A DNA stretch of 64,000 nucleotides from Sinomonas albida (GTDB lineage Bacteria; Actinomycetota; Actinomycetes; Actinomycetales; Micrococcaceae), in NCBI RefSeq assembly GCF_004919045.1, contig NZ_SWDW01000001.1, forward strand, positions 62,001-126,000, written 5' to 3'. Below the pieces are notes generated by a model, which was not told the origin of the DNA, did no database searches, and worked only from the letters and a program-made list of their open reading frames with translations. Made by a program: the position numbers and the translations under genes. Position 1 is the first letter of the stretch. The number at the start of each line of letters is the position of its first letter. Positions 1-8,713 of this stretch are shown here, in pieces.

Positions 1-275
1 GCCACAGCGGGCGGACACGGAAGCGGCGGGCCACCTGGACCGGCGTGGGCGCGGTCTGTGCGCGCGGAGGGAGACTCTGAGCTCTCATCCCGTGTTCCTT
101 CGTACCTCAGTGCGCACCAGGATGCAGGCCGCCCTCATCAGAGTATGAGGGATCCGGTATCCGGCGTCACTTCGCCTGCCCGGCGAGGCGTCATGAAAGG
201 ACGACGGCGCCGCGGCGACTTGCGCGGATTCCCGCCGCGCCGGGCCAGCATCGCTATTTTGTCGGTGGCCGATCC

Positions 276-287
276 TAGCCTCGAAAC
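276..287 (+). promoter_or_regulatory. -10 element of a probable leaderless promoter
   Basis: TAGCCT (276-281) ends six bases before the ATG at 288, and no Shine-Dalgarno sequence is visible. In actinobacteria a TAnnnT hexamer 6-7 nt before a start codon is typical of leaderless mRNA. The same layout recurs at several other starts in this window. Confidence 0.4.
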
Positions 288-521
288 ATGAGCGCACTTG
301 CTATCGACGAACTCGTCTTCCGGGGGGCCGCCCGCCCCTCCATGGTGCCCGTCCTGGCCGAGGACGCGTGTGCCGGCTGCGGCCGCGGCCTTGCCCTGTT
401 CGAGGAAGTCCACTGCGCGGACTGCGCAGACCTCGCCCTGCACGCCGAGTGCGGGGACTGCGGGCGCGTGCTCCGCGACGCCGACCTCGTGGCCGGAGTC
501 TGCACCGACTGCCTCTCGTAG
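288..521 (+). CDS. small four-CxxC zinc-ribbon-like protein
   Basis: This 77-residue protein carries four CxxC pairs (Cys28/31, 43/46, 55/58, 72/75). That is enough for two structural zinc sites, as in zinc-ribbon or treble-clef folds. The first 27 residues have no cysteine, and no signal peptide or membrane segment is visible, so it is probably cytoplasmic. The ATG follows a TAGCCT -10 hexamer by six bases, consistent with a leaderless transcript. It stands about 100 bp before the YdjM-like gene on the same strand. I cannot assign a family. The regular cysteine spacing makes a chance reading frame unlikely. A role in nucleic-acid or protein binding would be a guess. Confidence 0.6.
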   Translation: MSALAIDELVFRGAARPSMVPVLAEDACAGCGRGLALFEEVHCADCADLALHAECGDCGRVLRDADLVAGVCTDCLS

Positions 522-619
522 CGCACAGGCGGTAGGTCTCGGCCCGGTAAGGTAGGTCTGCCCCGGGTCGATGGGGCTACGCGTTCGGCGTATCCGCAGG
601 TCAGAGGAGGATTGGCCGA

Positions 620-1477
620 ATGATGGGCCCCCATCACGCTGCGTGTGGCGCTGCCGCCTGGGTGGCAGTGACAACCCGGCTGCATCTGGACTTGGCACTC
701 GTCACGGTGCCCCTCGGATGGGGTCCCCACAGCGTGGACCTCGGCTGGCCCGTCTTGCACGCCACTCCGCTGGGTGTCATCGCCGGCGCGCTCGTGACGG
801 CTGGGGCGGCGCTCCTTCCCGATGCCGACCATCGCAGCGCGACGATCGCACACTCGCTTCCGCCGGTATCGCGGTGGGTGTGCGAAGGGATTGGGGCTGT
901 TTCGGGCGGTCATCGCAACGGAACGCATTCCCTCCTCGGCATTGCCGTGTTCACGGCCATCGCCTGGGTGGCGGGCCTCTGGACCATGGACGTGCCCCAC
1001 TTCGGGTCCGTCCACGTCGGCGCGGGGATCGTCTCGCTTCTGCTCGTTGCGTTCGCGGCCAAGGTGCTCGGGATCCTGCCCGACGGCGTCCGGAAGCTGC
1101 CATGGGTCCTTTCCGTCCCGCTCGCCGCGTTCATCGCCCTCTACGCCCCGCACGAACAGAATTGGTTCCCCTTCGCCGTCGCCCTCGGCTCCGCCGTCCA
1201 CGTCGCCGGCGACATGCTCACGGACGGCGGGTGCAATCCGCTCTGGCCGATCGCGATCCGGCGGCCGCGGCGCCTGTCTCGCGTGCCGCTCGTCGCCTGG
1301 GTGTGGCATCGCGGCGGGCGCGTCGCGTTCCCGATCCTGGGGGACGCGGGCTCGTGGCGCGAATGGCTCATGCTCGTCCCCGTGAGCCTCTATGCGATTG
1401 CCGGGGTCGCGGGCGCGCTGCTGGCTTTGGGCCGCACAGGCCTCTCGGCCCTCGCGGGGGCATGGGGCGTTGGCTGA
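620..1477 (+). CDS. YdjM/DUF457-type membrane-bound metal-dependent hydrolase
   Basis: This 285-residue membrane protein matches the LexA-binding, inner membrane-bound putative hydrolase family (YdjM, DUF457). The family hallmarks are visible: LLPDADHRSAT near residues 66-76, a conserved GGHRNGTHSL stretch near 95-104, and a later HVAGDMLTDGG near 194-204. These Asp/His clusters between hydrophobic segments are the presumed metal-binding site. At least four hydrophobic helices are predicted. A GAGGAGG-like ribosome binding site lies about ten bases before the ATG at 620. The substrate of this family is not established, so only membrane location and likely metal dependence can be claimed. Confidence 0.75.
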   Translation: MMGPHHAACGAAAWVAVTTRLHLDLALVTVPLGWGPHSVDLGWPVLHATPLGVIAGALVTAGAALLPDADHRSATIAHSLPPVSRWVCEGIGAVSGGHRNGTHSLLGIAVFTAIAWVAGLWTMDVPHFGSVHVGAGIVSLLLVAFAAKVLGILPDGVRKLPWVLSVPLAAFIALYAPHEQNWFPFAVALGSAVHVAGDMLTDGGCNPLWPIAIRRPRRLSRVPLVAWVWHRGGRVAFPILGDAGSWREWLMLVPVSLYAIAGVAGALLALGRTGLSALAGAWGVG

Positions 1478-1588
1478 GCGGCGGTTCCGGAGCGTTGACG
1501 GAGGTTGGCGGAGACTCGCCCAGGGGCGCCGGTGGCCCCGAGGCGTCGGCGGGTCTGCAATGTCGGCCGGATAGGGCAAAGTAGTTCC

Positions 1589-4207
1589 GTGACTCACCCC
1601 GCAGTGCCCTCGCCCTCGAAGACCGCCTCGAACACCGCTCCGTCCACACCCTCGGCGCGACCGGCCGGCCAGGCCGCACGCCCTGGCAACGGTGCCGCGG
1701 CCCAGAAGATTGCCGCGACGATCGCGGCCGAGCTCGGCGTCAAGCCGTGGCAGGTCGAGGCAGCGATCGCTCTCCTCGACGGCGGGGCGACGGTGCCGTT
1801 CATCGCGCGCTACCGCAAGGAAGCCACGGGAACGCTCGACGATGCCCAGCTCCGCGACCTCGAGGAGCGGCTCCGCTACCTCCGCGAGCTCGAGGACCGC
1901 CGGGGTGCCGTGCTCAAGGCGATCGAGGAGCAGGGCGCGCTGACGGAGCAGCTGCAGGACGCGATCGTCCGCGCCGAGACCAAGGCCGAGCTCGAAGACC
2001 TCTACCTGCCGTACAAGTCGAAGCGGCGCACGAAGGCGCAGATCGCCCGCGAAGCAGGCCTCGAGCCGCTCGCGGACGCGCTCATCGCGGACCCCACACG
2101 GGTCCCGGACGAGGCCGCTGCGGCGTACGTCGACGACGCGCGGGGTGTCGCCTCGGCGGCGGACGCGCTCGCCGGGGCGCGGGCGATCCTCACGGACCGC
2201 GTGGGCCAGGACACCGTTCTCGTGGCCGAGCTGCGCGAGCGGCTGTGGAGCCGGGGCCGCGTGCGCGCGGAAGCGGCGGAGGGCGTCTCTGCCGAGCTGG
2301 CCGGCAAATACGCCGACTACGCGGACTACGTGCAGCCGATCGAGTCCCTGCCCGGCCACCGCGTCCTCGCACTCCTGCGCGGCGAGCGTGAGGGTGCGCT
2401 CACGGTGGGGCTCGTCGAGTCTGATCCGCGCGACGAAGCCGGTCTCGAGGAGGCCCGTTCCGGCTACGAGTCCGCCGTGGCCCGCTCGCTCGGGATCCGC
2501 GCCGCGGGCGAGGCCCCGGCGGGCAAGTGGCTCGCGCAGACCGTCCGGATTGCGTGGCGCGGACGGCTCCAGCCCCGCCTCGAGACGGACCTGCGCGGGC
2601 GGCTGTTCGAGGCCGCGGAGGAAGAGGCCGTGCGCGTGTTCGCGGCGAATCTGCGCGACGTGCTGCTCGCGGCGCCGGCAGGGAACCGGGCAGTGCTGGG
2701 CCTCGACCCGGGGCTCCGCACGGGTGTGAAGGTCGCCGTCGTCGATGGCACCGGCAAGGTCGTGGACACGGCCACGATCTACCCGCACGCGCCGGCGAAC
2801 AAGTGGAAGGAAGCCTTGGGGACGCTCGAGGCGCTCGCAGCGAAGCACGGGATCGAACTCGTAGCCGTGGGCAACGGCACGGCAAGCCGCGAGACGGATC
2901 GGCTCGCGGGCGAGCTGCTGGCTCGGCTGGCGCAGAGCGGCTCAGGCGAGCGCGGCTCTGGCGAGCCGGCCCGCAAGATCGCGAAGGTCATCGTGTCGGA
3001 GGCTGGCGCGTCCGTGTACTCGGCGTCGGCGCTCGCCTCAGCCGAGCTGCCAGAGCTCGACGTCTCGCTCCGCGGGGCGGTCTCGATCGCCCGGCGCCTC
3101 CAGGACCCGCTCGCGGAGCTCGTGAAGATCGAGCCCAAGTCGATCGGCGTGGGCCAGTATCAGCACGACCTCACTCCCGCAAAGCTGGATCGCTCGCTCG
3201 ACGCCGTGGTCGAGGACTGCGTCACGGCGGTCGGCGTGGACGTCAACACCGCCTCGCCGTCGCTCCTCGCCCGCGTGGCCGGCGTCGGTCCGCTCCTGAG
3301 CCGCAGCATCGTGGACTACCGCGACGCCAACGGCCCGTTCGCGAGCAGGGCCGAGCTCAAGAAGGTCCCGCGGCTTGGCGCGAAGGCGTTCGAGCAGTGC
3401 GCCGGCTTCCTCCGCATCACGGGTGGATCCGAACCGCTCGACGCGTCGGCGGTGCACCCGGAGGCCTACGGGCTCGCGCACCGGATCCTCGCCGCTGCCG
3501 GCGCGAGCGCCCCTGGCCGTGCGGGTGCCGCGAGCGCCGCCTCCTCGGTGGGCACGCTCGACCCCGCGGGCTTCGTGGACGAGCGCTTTGGCCTGCCGAC
3601 GGTCAAGGACGTCGTGGCCGAGCTTGTGCGGCCGGGACGCGACCCCCGCCCTGAATTCGTCACCGCTGCCCTCAAGGAGGGAGTCGAGACGATCGGCGAC
3701 CTCAAGCCCGGCATGGTCCTCGAGGGCACGGTCTCCAACGTCGCGGCGTTCGGCGCGTTCGTAGACATCGGTGTTCATCAGGACGGCCTCGTGCACGTTT
3801 CCGCGATGAGCTCGAAATTTGTCTCCGATCCGCGCGAGGTCGTGAAGTCCGGCCAAGTGGTCCGGGTCAAGGTGCTCGACGTCGACGTGCCCCGCAAGCG
3901 CATCTCGCTCACGCTCCGGCTCGACGACGAGGCCTCCAGCGGCCGCGGGGGTGGTCCCCGCGGGGCCGGTCAGGGTCGCGGCGAGGGCCCGCGTGGAGCG
4001 GACCAGAGGCGTGACGGCGACGGCCCGCGCCCGGGTCAGAACCGCGGCGGCGCCCAGGATCGCGGCGGCCGCGGCGACGGCCCGCGCGGAGGCGAGGGCC
4101 GCCGTCGTCCGCGGACTGGCGCGGGAGAAGCGGACGGCAGGCAGCAGTCCGCGGGGCCAGATACGGCCCTCGCCGACGCCCTCAGGAGGGCAGGACTGAC
4201 GGGCTGA
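1589..4207 (+). CDS. tex: Tex-family transcription accessory / RNA-binding protein
   Basis: Tex is a cytoplasmic nucleic-acid-binding protein, related to eukaryotic Spt6, that affects transcription. The domains appear in order: an N-terminal helical Tex domain beginning near residue 33 (AAIALLDGGATVPFIARYRK), a YqgF/RNase H-like domain near 367-450 (GLDPGLRTGVKVAVVD), helix-hairpin-helix motifs in the middle (VNTASPSLLARVAGVG), and an S1 RNA-binding domain near 705-780. A final tail of about 90 residues rich in Arg and Gly follows. Such RG tails occur in actinobacterial Tex and may bind RNA. I chose GTG at 1589 (872 residues) because the frame upstream of it looks non-coding; no strong ribosome binding site decides the start. 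The family is typically nearer 770 residues, and the excess is the tail plus a disordered N-terminus. Confidence 0.92.
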   Translation: MTHPAVPSPSKTASNTAPSTPSARPAGQAARPGNGAAAQKIAATIAAELGVKPWQVEAAIALLDGGATVPFIARYRKEATGTLDDAQLRDLEERLRYLRELEDRRGAVLKAIEEQGALTEQLQDAIVRAETKAELEDLYLPYKSKRRTKAQIAREAGLEPLADALIADPTRVPDEAAAAYVDDARGVASAADALAGARAILTDRVGQDTVLVAELRERLWSRGRVRAEAAEGVSAELAGKYADYADYVQPIESLPGHRVLALLRGEREGALTVGLVESDPRDEAGLEEARSGYESAVARSLGIRAAGEAPAGKWLAQTVRIAWRGRLQPRLETDLRGRLFEAAEEEAVRVFAANLRDVLLAAPAGNRAVLGLDPGLRTGVKVAVVDGTGKVVDTATIYPHAPANKWKEALGTLEALAAKHGIELVAVGNGTASRETDRLAGELLARLAQSGSGERGSGEPARKIAKVIVSEAGASVYSASALASAELPELDVSLRGAVSIARRLQDPLAELVKIEPKSIGVGQYQHDLTPAKLDRSLDAVVEDCVTAVGVDVNTASPSLLARVAGVGPLLSRSIVDYRDANGPFASRAELKKVPRLGAKAFEQCAGFLRITGGSEPLDASAVHPEAYGLAHRILAAAGASAPGRAGAASAASSVGTLDPAGFVDERFGLPTVKDVVAELVRPGRDPRPEFVTAALKEGVETIGDLKPGMVLEGTVSNVAAFGAFVDIGVHQDGLVHVSAMSSKFVSDPREVVKSGQVVRVKVLDVDVPRKRISLTLRLDDEASSGRGGGPRGAGQGRGEGPRGADQRRDGDGPRPGQNRGGAQDRGGRGDGPRGGEGRRRPRTGAGEADGRQQSAGPDTALADALRRAGLTG

Positions 4208-4268
4208 AGCCCGCCTGGCGAGGCCCTCGATTGGCGGCGGGCCAGTGAAACATGGAAGCATTTGAACG

Positions 4269-5051
4269 GTGACGTTTCCTACCCGTCCCCGAAAGGACGC
4301 CGCCGAAACGCCCACAGGGGGGCTCAGGCGGCGTCGCCGACAAGTGAACCTACGGGGCCGCCTGCCCCTCTGGACAGCGGGCCTCGTGGCGGCAGCGCTT
4401 GCCGTCATGGCCCTCATCTACTTCCCCCTGGAGCTGCTCATCACGTGTGGCCTCCTGCTGATCGTCGCCCTCGTCTGGCGCTCGCGGTCGTCGCGCGCGC
4501 TCGGTTCAGGCCTCATGCCCATCGCGGTCGTGTGGAGCGCAGTCGGGGCGCTCGTCCTCTCTGTCGGCGCCGTCGCGGCGCGGACGGTGATCCCCGGGCT
4601 CGAGCTGCCTTCCGCGGCATCGGCCTCGCCGGGCGCCTTCGGTTCAGACGATCCTTCGGCGAGCCAGCCGCAGCCTGCGAGCAGCCCCGCGGCATCGCCG
4701 TCCTCGACGATCTCGGTGCAGTCGGCCGAGCCCGCGCAGCACCTGACTCAGGCCTCGGTTCCCCAGGCGACCGTTCCCGCGGCGCCGGCCCAGGGCGGAG
4801 CGGCGGCTCAGCCAGCGGCACCGGTGGTTCCTTTGGCTCCGCCGCCGGCCGCCACCGTCGCGCCGCAGCCCGCCTCGAGCGCTCCTGCGGCCGCGCCGGC
4901 GCCCCCACCGGCCGCCGCCCAGCGCCCCTCGAGCCCGGCCCCCACCAGCGCACCCGCGAGCACGCCGGCGGCTTCGCCGACGCCGACGGCTCCCAAGCAG
5001 GACTGTGTTGCCCCGCTCAGCGGGCTCGTGAGCGTCAAGGTCTGCGGCTAA
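4269..5051 (+). CDS. hypothetical membrane protein with Pro/Ala-rich extracellular stretch
   Basis: This 260-residue protein starts at GTG 4269, 61 bp after tex. A basic N-terminus (about 30 residues) precedes two or three hydrophobic helices between residues 33 and 107. Then comes a long low-complexity Ala/Pro/Ser-rich segment and a short C-terminal piece with two cysteines near residues 246 and 259 that could form a disulfide. The topology suggests a membrane anchor with a flexible wall-spanning stalk. I recognise no family. Its base composition matches its neighbours. Confidence 0.6.
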   Translation: MTFPTRPRKDAAETPTGGLRRRRRQVNLRGRLPLWTAGLVAAALAVMALIYFPLELLITCGLLLIVALVWRSRSSRALGSGLMPIAVVWSAVGALVLSVGAVAARTVIPGLELPSAASASPGAFGSDDPSASQPQPASSPAASPSSTISVQSAEPAQHLTQASVPQATVPAAPAQGGAAAQPAAPVVPLAPPPAATVAPQPASSAPAAAPAPPPAAAQRPSSPAPTSAPASTPAASPTPTAPKQDCVAPLSGLVSVKVCG

Positions 5052-5199
5052 CGCCCGTTCGCGCCGCCTGAAGCCCCGCAGGCAGAGCCCCCGCAGCCTG
5101 AGCCCCGCGGGCAGATGCCAAGGGTCAGATGCCAAGGGCGGCTTCCCCCGCCGAGGGGGATGCGGTCCTTGTGCGTCCTGTGTGGCCCGCAGATGAAAC

Positions 5200-5241
5200 A
5201 GGCGCCGGGCCCGACGGGTTGTCCGTCGGACCCGGCGCCTG
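5200..5241. terminator. bidirectional hairpin terminator
   Basis: Two 18-nt arms (5200-5217 and 5223-5240 or so) form a very GC-rich stem with one mismatch and a five-base loop. It sits between the convergent genes ending at 5051 (+) and 5284 (-), so it can serve both. No strong U tract follows, as is common in high-GC actinobacteria. Confidence 0.75.
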
Positions 5242-5283
5242 CCGGCCTTCAGCGACCGGCGGTCAACCGCCTGTCAGGAGCGA

Positions 5284-8190
5284 TCAGCCGTCCTCGTGGT
5301 TCGTCGAGCCAGCGGGGATGCCCGGCACCTCGTTCGGGCCGTAGATCTTTGCGTCACCCGGGTACGGGCTCTGCCAGTTGTGGGTCTGGTACCAGGTCCA
5401 GCGGTTGAACAGGTACGGGTTCGCGAAGTCCTCCTTCGCGCCGTTGCCGGTCAGGTGCTGCTGCTCGGACCAGCTGTCCCAGTCCTCGGCGATCTCCTGC
5501 ATCGAGTCGGGGACGGCCGTGGCCTGAGCGGCGGCGGAGTTGACCACGGCGGCCGCTGCGCCGGTCTGGCCCAGCGTGTCGTTCCCACAGGCCGGGGCGG
5601 TCTTGACGCCCTCGGTCAGCGGAACCTGGTTCGGGACCGCGTTGTACGGCGTCAGGTCCGCCTTGTTGGTGAAGGCGTCGAACATCGGAGTGGCCGCGGC
5701 GACCTTCTGGTTCAGCGGCTGGGCACCGAGGATCTGCTCGATGGTCCGGACCATGCTGATCTGCGAGTAGAACGTGCTGACGGTCTGGCCGTGCACGGCG
5801 TACGGGCTGATGACCTGGACCGGGGCTCGGTGGCCGTCAATGTGGTCGGCGCCGTCCTGGCTGTCGTCCTCGGCGATGAAGATCGCGGAGTCCTTCCAGT
5901 ACTGCGAGTGCGAGATCTCGTCGACGATCTTGCCCACAGCAAGGTCGTTGTCCGCGACCTGGGCCTCAGGGTCGGCCGTGCCGCCGGTGTGGTCACTCGA
6001 GAGCCACATCATCTGGAAGTTCTTCGGACCGTTCTTCTCGAAGTCCTGCTTCCAGGTCGCGTAGCGGTAGATGTCCGGCACCGAGGTGTCGAACGGCGCG
6101 GCGTTGGTGTCCGCGATCGCGTTGAGCGAGGGGATCGCCGAGCTGGCATGCATCTGGATCGACGGGTCGAAGAGCTGCTTCGGGTCGCCGCCGGCCATCG
6201 TGCTCGTGGCCGCGCAGTAGTACTGCTGCCACGTCGCGCCGGCCGGCTTGCCCTCGCCGTACTCGAACTCGCCATAGTTCCGGGCGGTGTTGCCCGCCGA
6301 CTGGATCGCAGTCCAGAGGAAACCGGAGCGCTGGTGGCCGAGGACGTCCTCTTCGGTGTCGTACGAGCGGGTGTACTCGCCGGCGCTCGTCTCGGTGTAC
6401 GCCGGGTTGTCGCCCTGCATCATCCAGTTGTGGCCCTCGGCCGAGTTCGTGCCGATGTCATACGTGTTGTCGTAGAGGCCGAACTGGGCTGCCAGCGCGT
6501 GCTGGTTCGGAGTGACCTTCGCGCCGAACTGCGCGAGCGAGGGGTCGCCGTTGCCCTGCTTCATGTCGCCGTAGACCTGGTCGTACGTGCGGTTCTCCTT
6601 GACGATCAGGAAGACGTGCTTGATCGTCGACGGGTCGCCGACCTGCTTTGGGACCGCGACGGCCTCGCCCTGGTTGCCCTGGCTGTCCTGGCTGTCCTGG
6701 TTGTCCTTGGCGGAGTGGTCATCCCAGCCGTTCTGCTTGAAGACCGTGTCCGTGTACTGCTGGATCTGGTCGTCGCTCGGCAGGGTGAACTTGGTGAGCG
6801 AGGCGGTGGTGGAGTGCGTGCCGTGACCGGTTGCAACCGTTGTGCCCGGGCCCTTGTTGTAGCTCAGCGCCGGCCCGCGGGCGTCGATGCCGCGGGTGTT
6901 GGTGACCACGATCTGGCCGTTCACGGCCGTCACGTTCTCGGGGAAGTAGTCCGTCGGCAGGAGGCCGACGTAGCTGGCCGGGTCCTTTGCCTCCTTCTTG
7001 TTCACCTTGAACACTGCAATCGCGTTCGCGCGGCCCAAGGAGACCAGAAGACGGTCGCCCTGCATGGTGATGGCGGTCGGCTGGTAGCCCACCTTCGACG
7101 GGGCCCACGGCTGGGTCGCGATGGTCTGGACCACCTTGTTGCTCGCCGTGTCGACGACCGAGAGCGTGTCGCTGTTGGTGTTCGCCACGTAGAGCGTGGA
7201 GCCGTCGAGGAACATCGCGGTCGGGTGCAGTTGGACGTCGATCGACGAAACGGCGGCGGCGGGGTTGGCGGTGTCGACGACGCTGACCGTACCAGTCGTG
7301 GAGGTGCCGAGGTTCGTGTCCGCGGGAACCTGCGTGTGGTACGAGTCCATAGTCGCGTCACCAGCGACGGCCTGGCGGCCACCCTCATTGGAGACGTACA
7401 GCTTGGCGCCCACGAACTTCAACTGGCGCGGGGCAATGCCAACGTTGAACGTCTGCTTGACCGTGCCGGCTGCCGGATCGATGGCGACGACGGTGTTCTG
7501 GCCGTTCACAGCGGCGTACAGCGTCGAGCCGTCGGGAGAGAACGTCATCCCGGCGGTCAGCGCCTGCTTGCCGGACGCGGTCGGGATGCTGATCTTCGTG
7601 CCGGCACCGAGCGAACCGTCCGCGTTGAAGGCGTAGCGCACGATCCCCGTGGACACCGGCTCGTACAGGAACTTGCCGTCGGGGGAGAAGACCGGCCCTT
7701 CCTGCCCTACCGAGCCGTCGGTGATGTGCTGGTAGGCCATGTTCAGGTAGCCGGCGTTGCTCGCCGCCGCGGCGAACGACGCGGCCGCGAGCGTCCCGGC
7801 CGCCGCCACCGGCTTGTAGGTCTTGAGGTCGAACACCTGCAGGTCGACTGAGCGATCGGCGCTCGTCCCCACGAGGTAGCGGCCATCTGGGCTGACCGTC
7901 GAGCCCATGATCTTGCCGAACGGCGTCATGACGCGGTCGCCAATGGGCTTGATGACCTGGTTCGACGAGATCTGCTCGCCGTCGTCGTACTGGGTGCCGA
8001 CCTGCTGCTGCCCGAACGCGATCGTCGACGCGGCGGCGATGCCACCGCCCAGGAGGACGAGTGTGCAGCTCGCGGCCATGATCGTGAGCGGCTTGCGGCC
8101 ACCCATGATCTCCTTCAGCCGGCGCAGGCCGAGGGGTCTGCGCGGGCGCTCGTTGAGATTTCTCTGGGGGATTTCTGACAGTTTTGTCAT
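5284..8190 (-). CDS. membrane-anchored YncE-type beta-propeller / alkaline phosphatase-like phosphoesterase fusion
   Basis: This 968-residue protein has a basic N-terminus and a single hydrophobic segment near residues 35-56, so the rest is probably outside the cell. Residues about 75-470 hold YVTN/YncE-like beta-propeller repeats (SPDGRYLVGTS, STLYVANTNSDTLSVVDT). A linker rich in Gln, Asp and Asn follows. From about residue 525 a PF04185-type phosphoesterase domain begins with IVKENRTYDQVYG, which is the metal-binding nucleophile motif. EDDSQDGADHIDGHR near 770-785 supplies further metal ligands. The natural substrate is unknown; phosphate scavenging from organic phosphoesters is the likely role. 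The start at 8190 has TAAGTT seven bases upstream and no ribosome binding site, suggesting a leaderless mRNA. Confidence 0.85.
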   Translation of the reverse strand: MTKLSEIPQRNLNERPRRPLGLRRLKEIMGGRKPLTIMAASCTLVLLGGGIAAASTIAFGQQQVGTQYDDGEQISSNQVIKPIGDRVMTPFGKIMGSTVSPDGRYLVGTSADRSVDLQVFDLKTYKPVAAAGTLAAASFAAAASNAGYLNMAYQHITDGSVGQEGPVFSPDGKFLYEPVSTGIVRYAFNADGSLGAGTKISIPTASGKQALTAGMTFSPDGSTLYAAVNGQNTVVAIDPAAGTVKQTFNVGIAPRQLKFVGAKLYVSNEGGRQAVAGDATMDSYHTQVPADTNLGTSTTGTVSVVDTANPAAAVSSIDVQLHPTAMFLDGSTLYVANTNSDTLSVVDTASNKVVQTIATQPWAPSKVGYQPTAITMQGDRLLVSLGRANAIAVFKVNKKEAKDPASYVGLLPTDYFPENVTAVNGQIVVTNTRGIDARGPALSYNKGPGTTVATGHGTHSTTASLTKFTLPSDDQIQQYTDTVFKQNGWDDHSAKDNQDSQDSQGNQGEAVAVPKQVGDPSTIKHVFLIVKENRTYDQVYGDMKQGNGDPSLAQFGAKVTPNQHALAAQFGLYDNTYDIGTNSAEGHNWMMQGDNPAYTETSAGEYTRSYDTEEDVLGHQRSGFLWTAIQSAGNTARNYGEFEYGEGKPAGATWQQYYCAATSTMAGGDPKQLFDPSIQMHASSAIPSLNAIADTNAAPFDTSVPDIYRYATWKQDFEKNGPKNFQMMWLSSDHTGGTADPEAQVADNDLAVGKIVDEISHSQYWKDSAIFIAEDDSQDGADHIDGHRAPVQVISPYAVHGQTVSTFYSQISMVRTIEQILGAQPLNQKVAAATPMFDAFTNKADLTPYNAVPNQVPLTEGVKTAPACGNDTLGQTGAAAAVVNSAAAQATAVPDSMQEIAEDWDSWSEQQHLTGNGAKEDFANPYLFNRWTWYQTHNWQSPYPGDAKIYGPNEVPGIPAGSTNHEDG

Positions 8191-8265
8191 GCGTGTGAAC
8201 TTATGAGCCGCAGTTTAAATCCATCGCCGAGTTTGGTGACGTTTTTGGTGCACCTCGGCAACCAC

Positions 8266-8293
8266 TTGACACCTCGGGCGTGGCGCAGATACT
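8266..8293 (+). promoter_or_regulatory. promoter of the ArsR gene
   Basis: A perfect -35 TTGACA (8266-8271), a 16-bp spacer and a -10 GATACT (8288-8293) end seven bases before the ATG at 8301. Transcription would start at or next to the A of that ATG, giving a leaderless message. Confidence 0.55.
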
Positions 8294-8311
8294 TAAGTAC
8301 ATGGTTAAGTA
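8290..8311. promoter_or_regulatory. inverted-repeat operator for the ArsR-type repressor
   Basis: TACTTAA (8290-8296) and TTAAGTA (8305-8311) form a perfect 7-bp inverted repeat around an 8-bp spacer. It overlaps the -10 element and the start codon of the ArsR gene. ArsR-family dimers bind such repeats and block transcription, so autoregulation of the ArsR-SRPBCC pair is the simplest reading. Confidence 0.5.
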
Positions 8312-8711
8312 TTCGGAGGGCGGCAATGAGGAGGCCATCTTTGATGCGATCTTCCACGCGCTCTCCGATCCGCGCCGCAGGGCGATCATCACGCGCCTCT
8401 GCGAAGGGCCCGCTACGGTGAGCGCCCTCGCCGCCCCGCTTGGGGTGAGCCTCCCCGCCGTCGTCCAGCACCTCGCCGTGCTCGAGGAAGCCGGCCTCAT
8501 CACCACGCTCAAGTCCGGTCGCGTCCGGACGTGCACGCTTGCCCCTGATGCGCTCCGGCGCGCCGAGGCATGGATTTCAACACGCCGGCTTCCGCAAGAG
8601 CGTGCCCTCGATCGGCTGGGAGCTTTCCTTTCCAGCCAGAGCTCCCCACCCGACCCATCGAAGCCGTCCAAGCCGCCCACCCCGCCCGCCAAGGCCCAAC
8701 CCGAGGAGTAA
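8301..8711 (+). CDS. ArsR-family winged-helix transcriptional regulator
   Basis: This 136-residue protein has a winged helix-turn-helix from about residue 10 to 80: FHALSDPRRRAIITRL, then ATVSALAAPLGVSLPAVVQHLAVLEEAGL. It lacks the cysteine metal sites of ArsR/SmtB metal sensors. It resembles the subgroup encoded next to SRPBCC (AHSA1-like) proteins. The Pro/Lys-rich C-terminus of about 25 residues looks disordered. I chose ATG 8301 over GTG 8280 because the promoter places the transcription start at 8301. It probably represses itself and the next gene, whose ribosome binding site lies in the last codons of this one. Confidence 0.85.
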   Translation: MVKYSEGGNEEAIFDAIFHALSDPRRRAIITRLCEGPATVSALAAPLGVSLPAVVQHLAVLEEAGLITTLKSGRVRTCTLAPDALRRAEAWISTRRLPQERALDRLGAFLSSQSSPPDPSKPSKPPTPPAKAQPEE

Positions 8712-8713
8712 CC

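Noticed and set aside
58-291. Small plus frame at the window edge
   Set aside because: It overlaps the four-CxxC gene start, has no ribosome binding site or family, and looks like chance coding.
275-2848. Very long minus-strand open frame across the tex and YdjM genes (857 codons)
   Set aside because: It is the antisense of convincing genes with known families. Long antisense frames are expected at this GC content, and its residues are Arg/Ala/Gly-rich without any motif.
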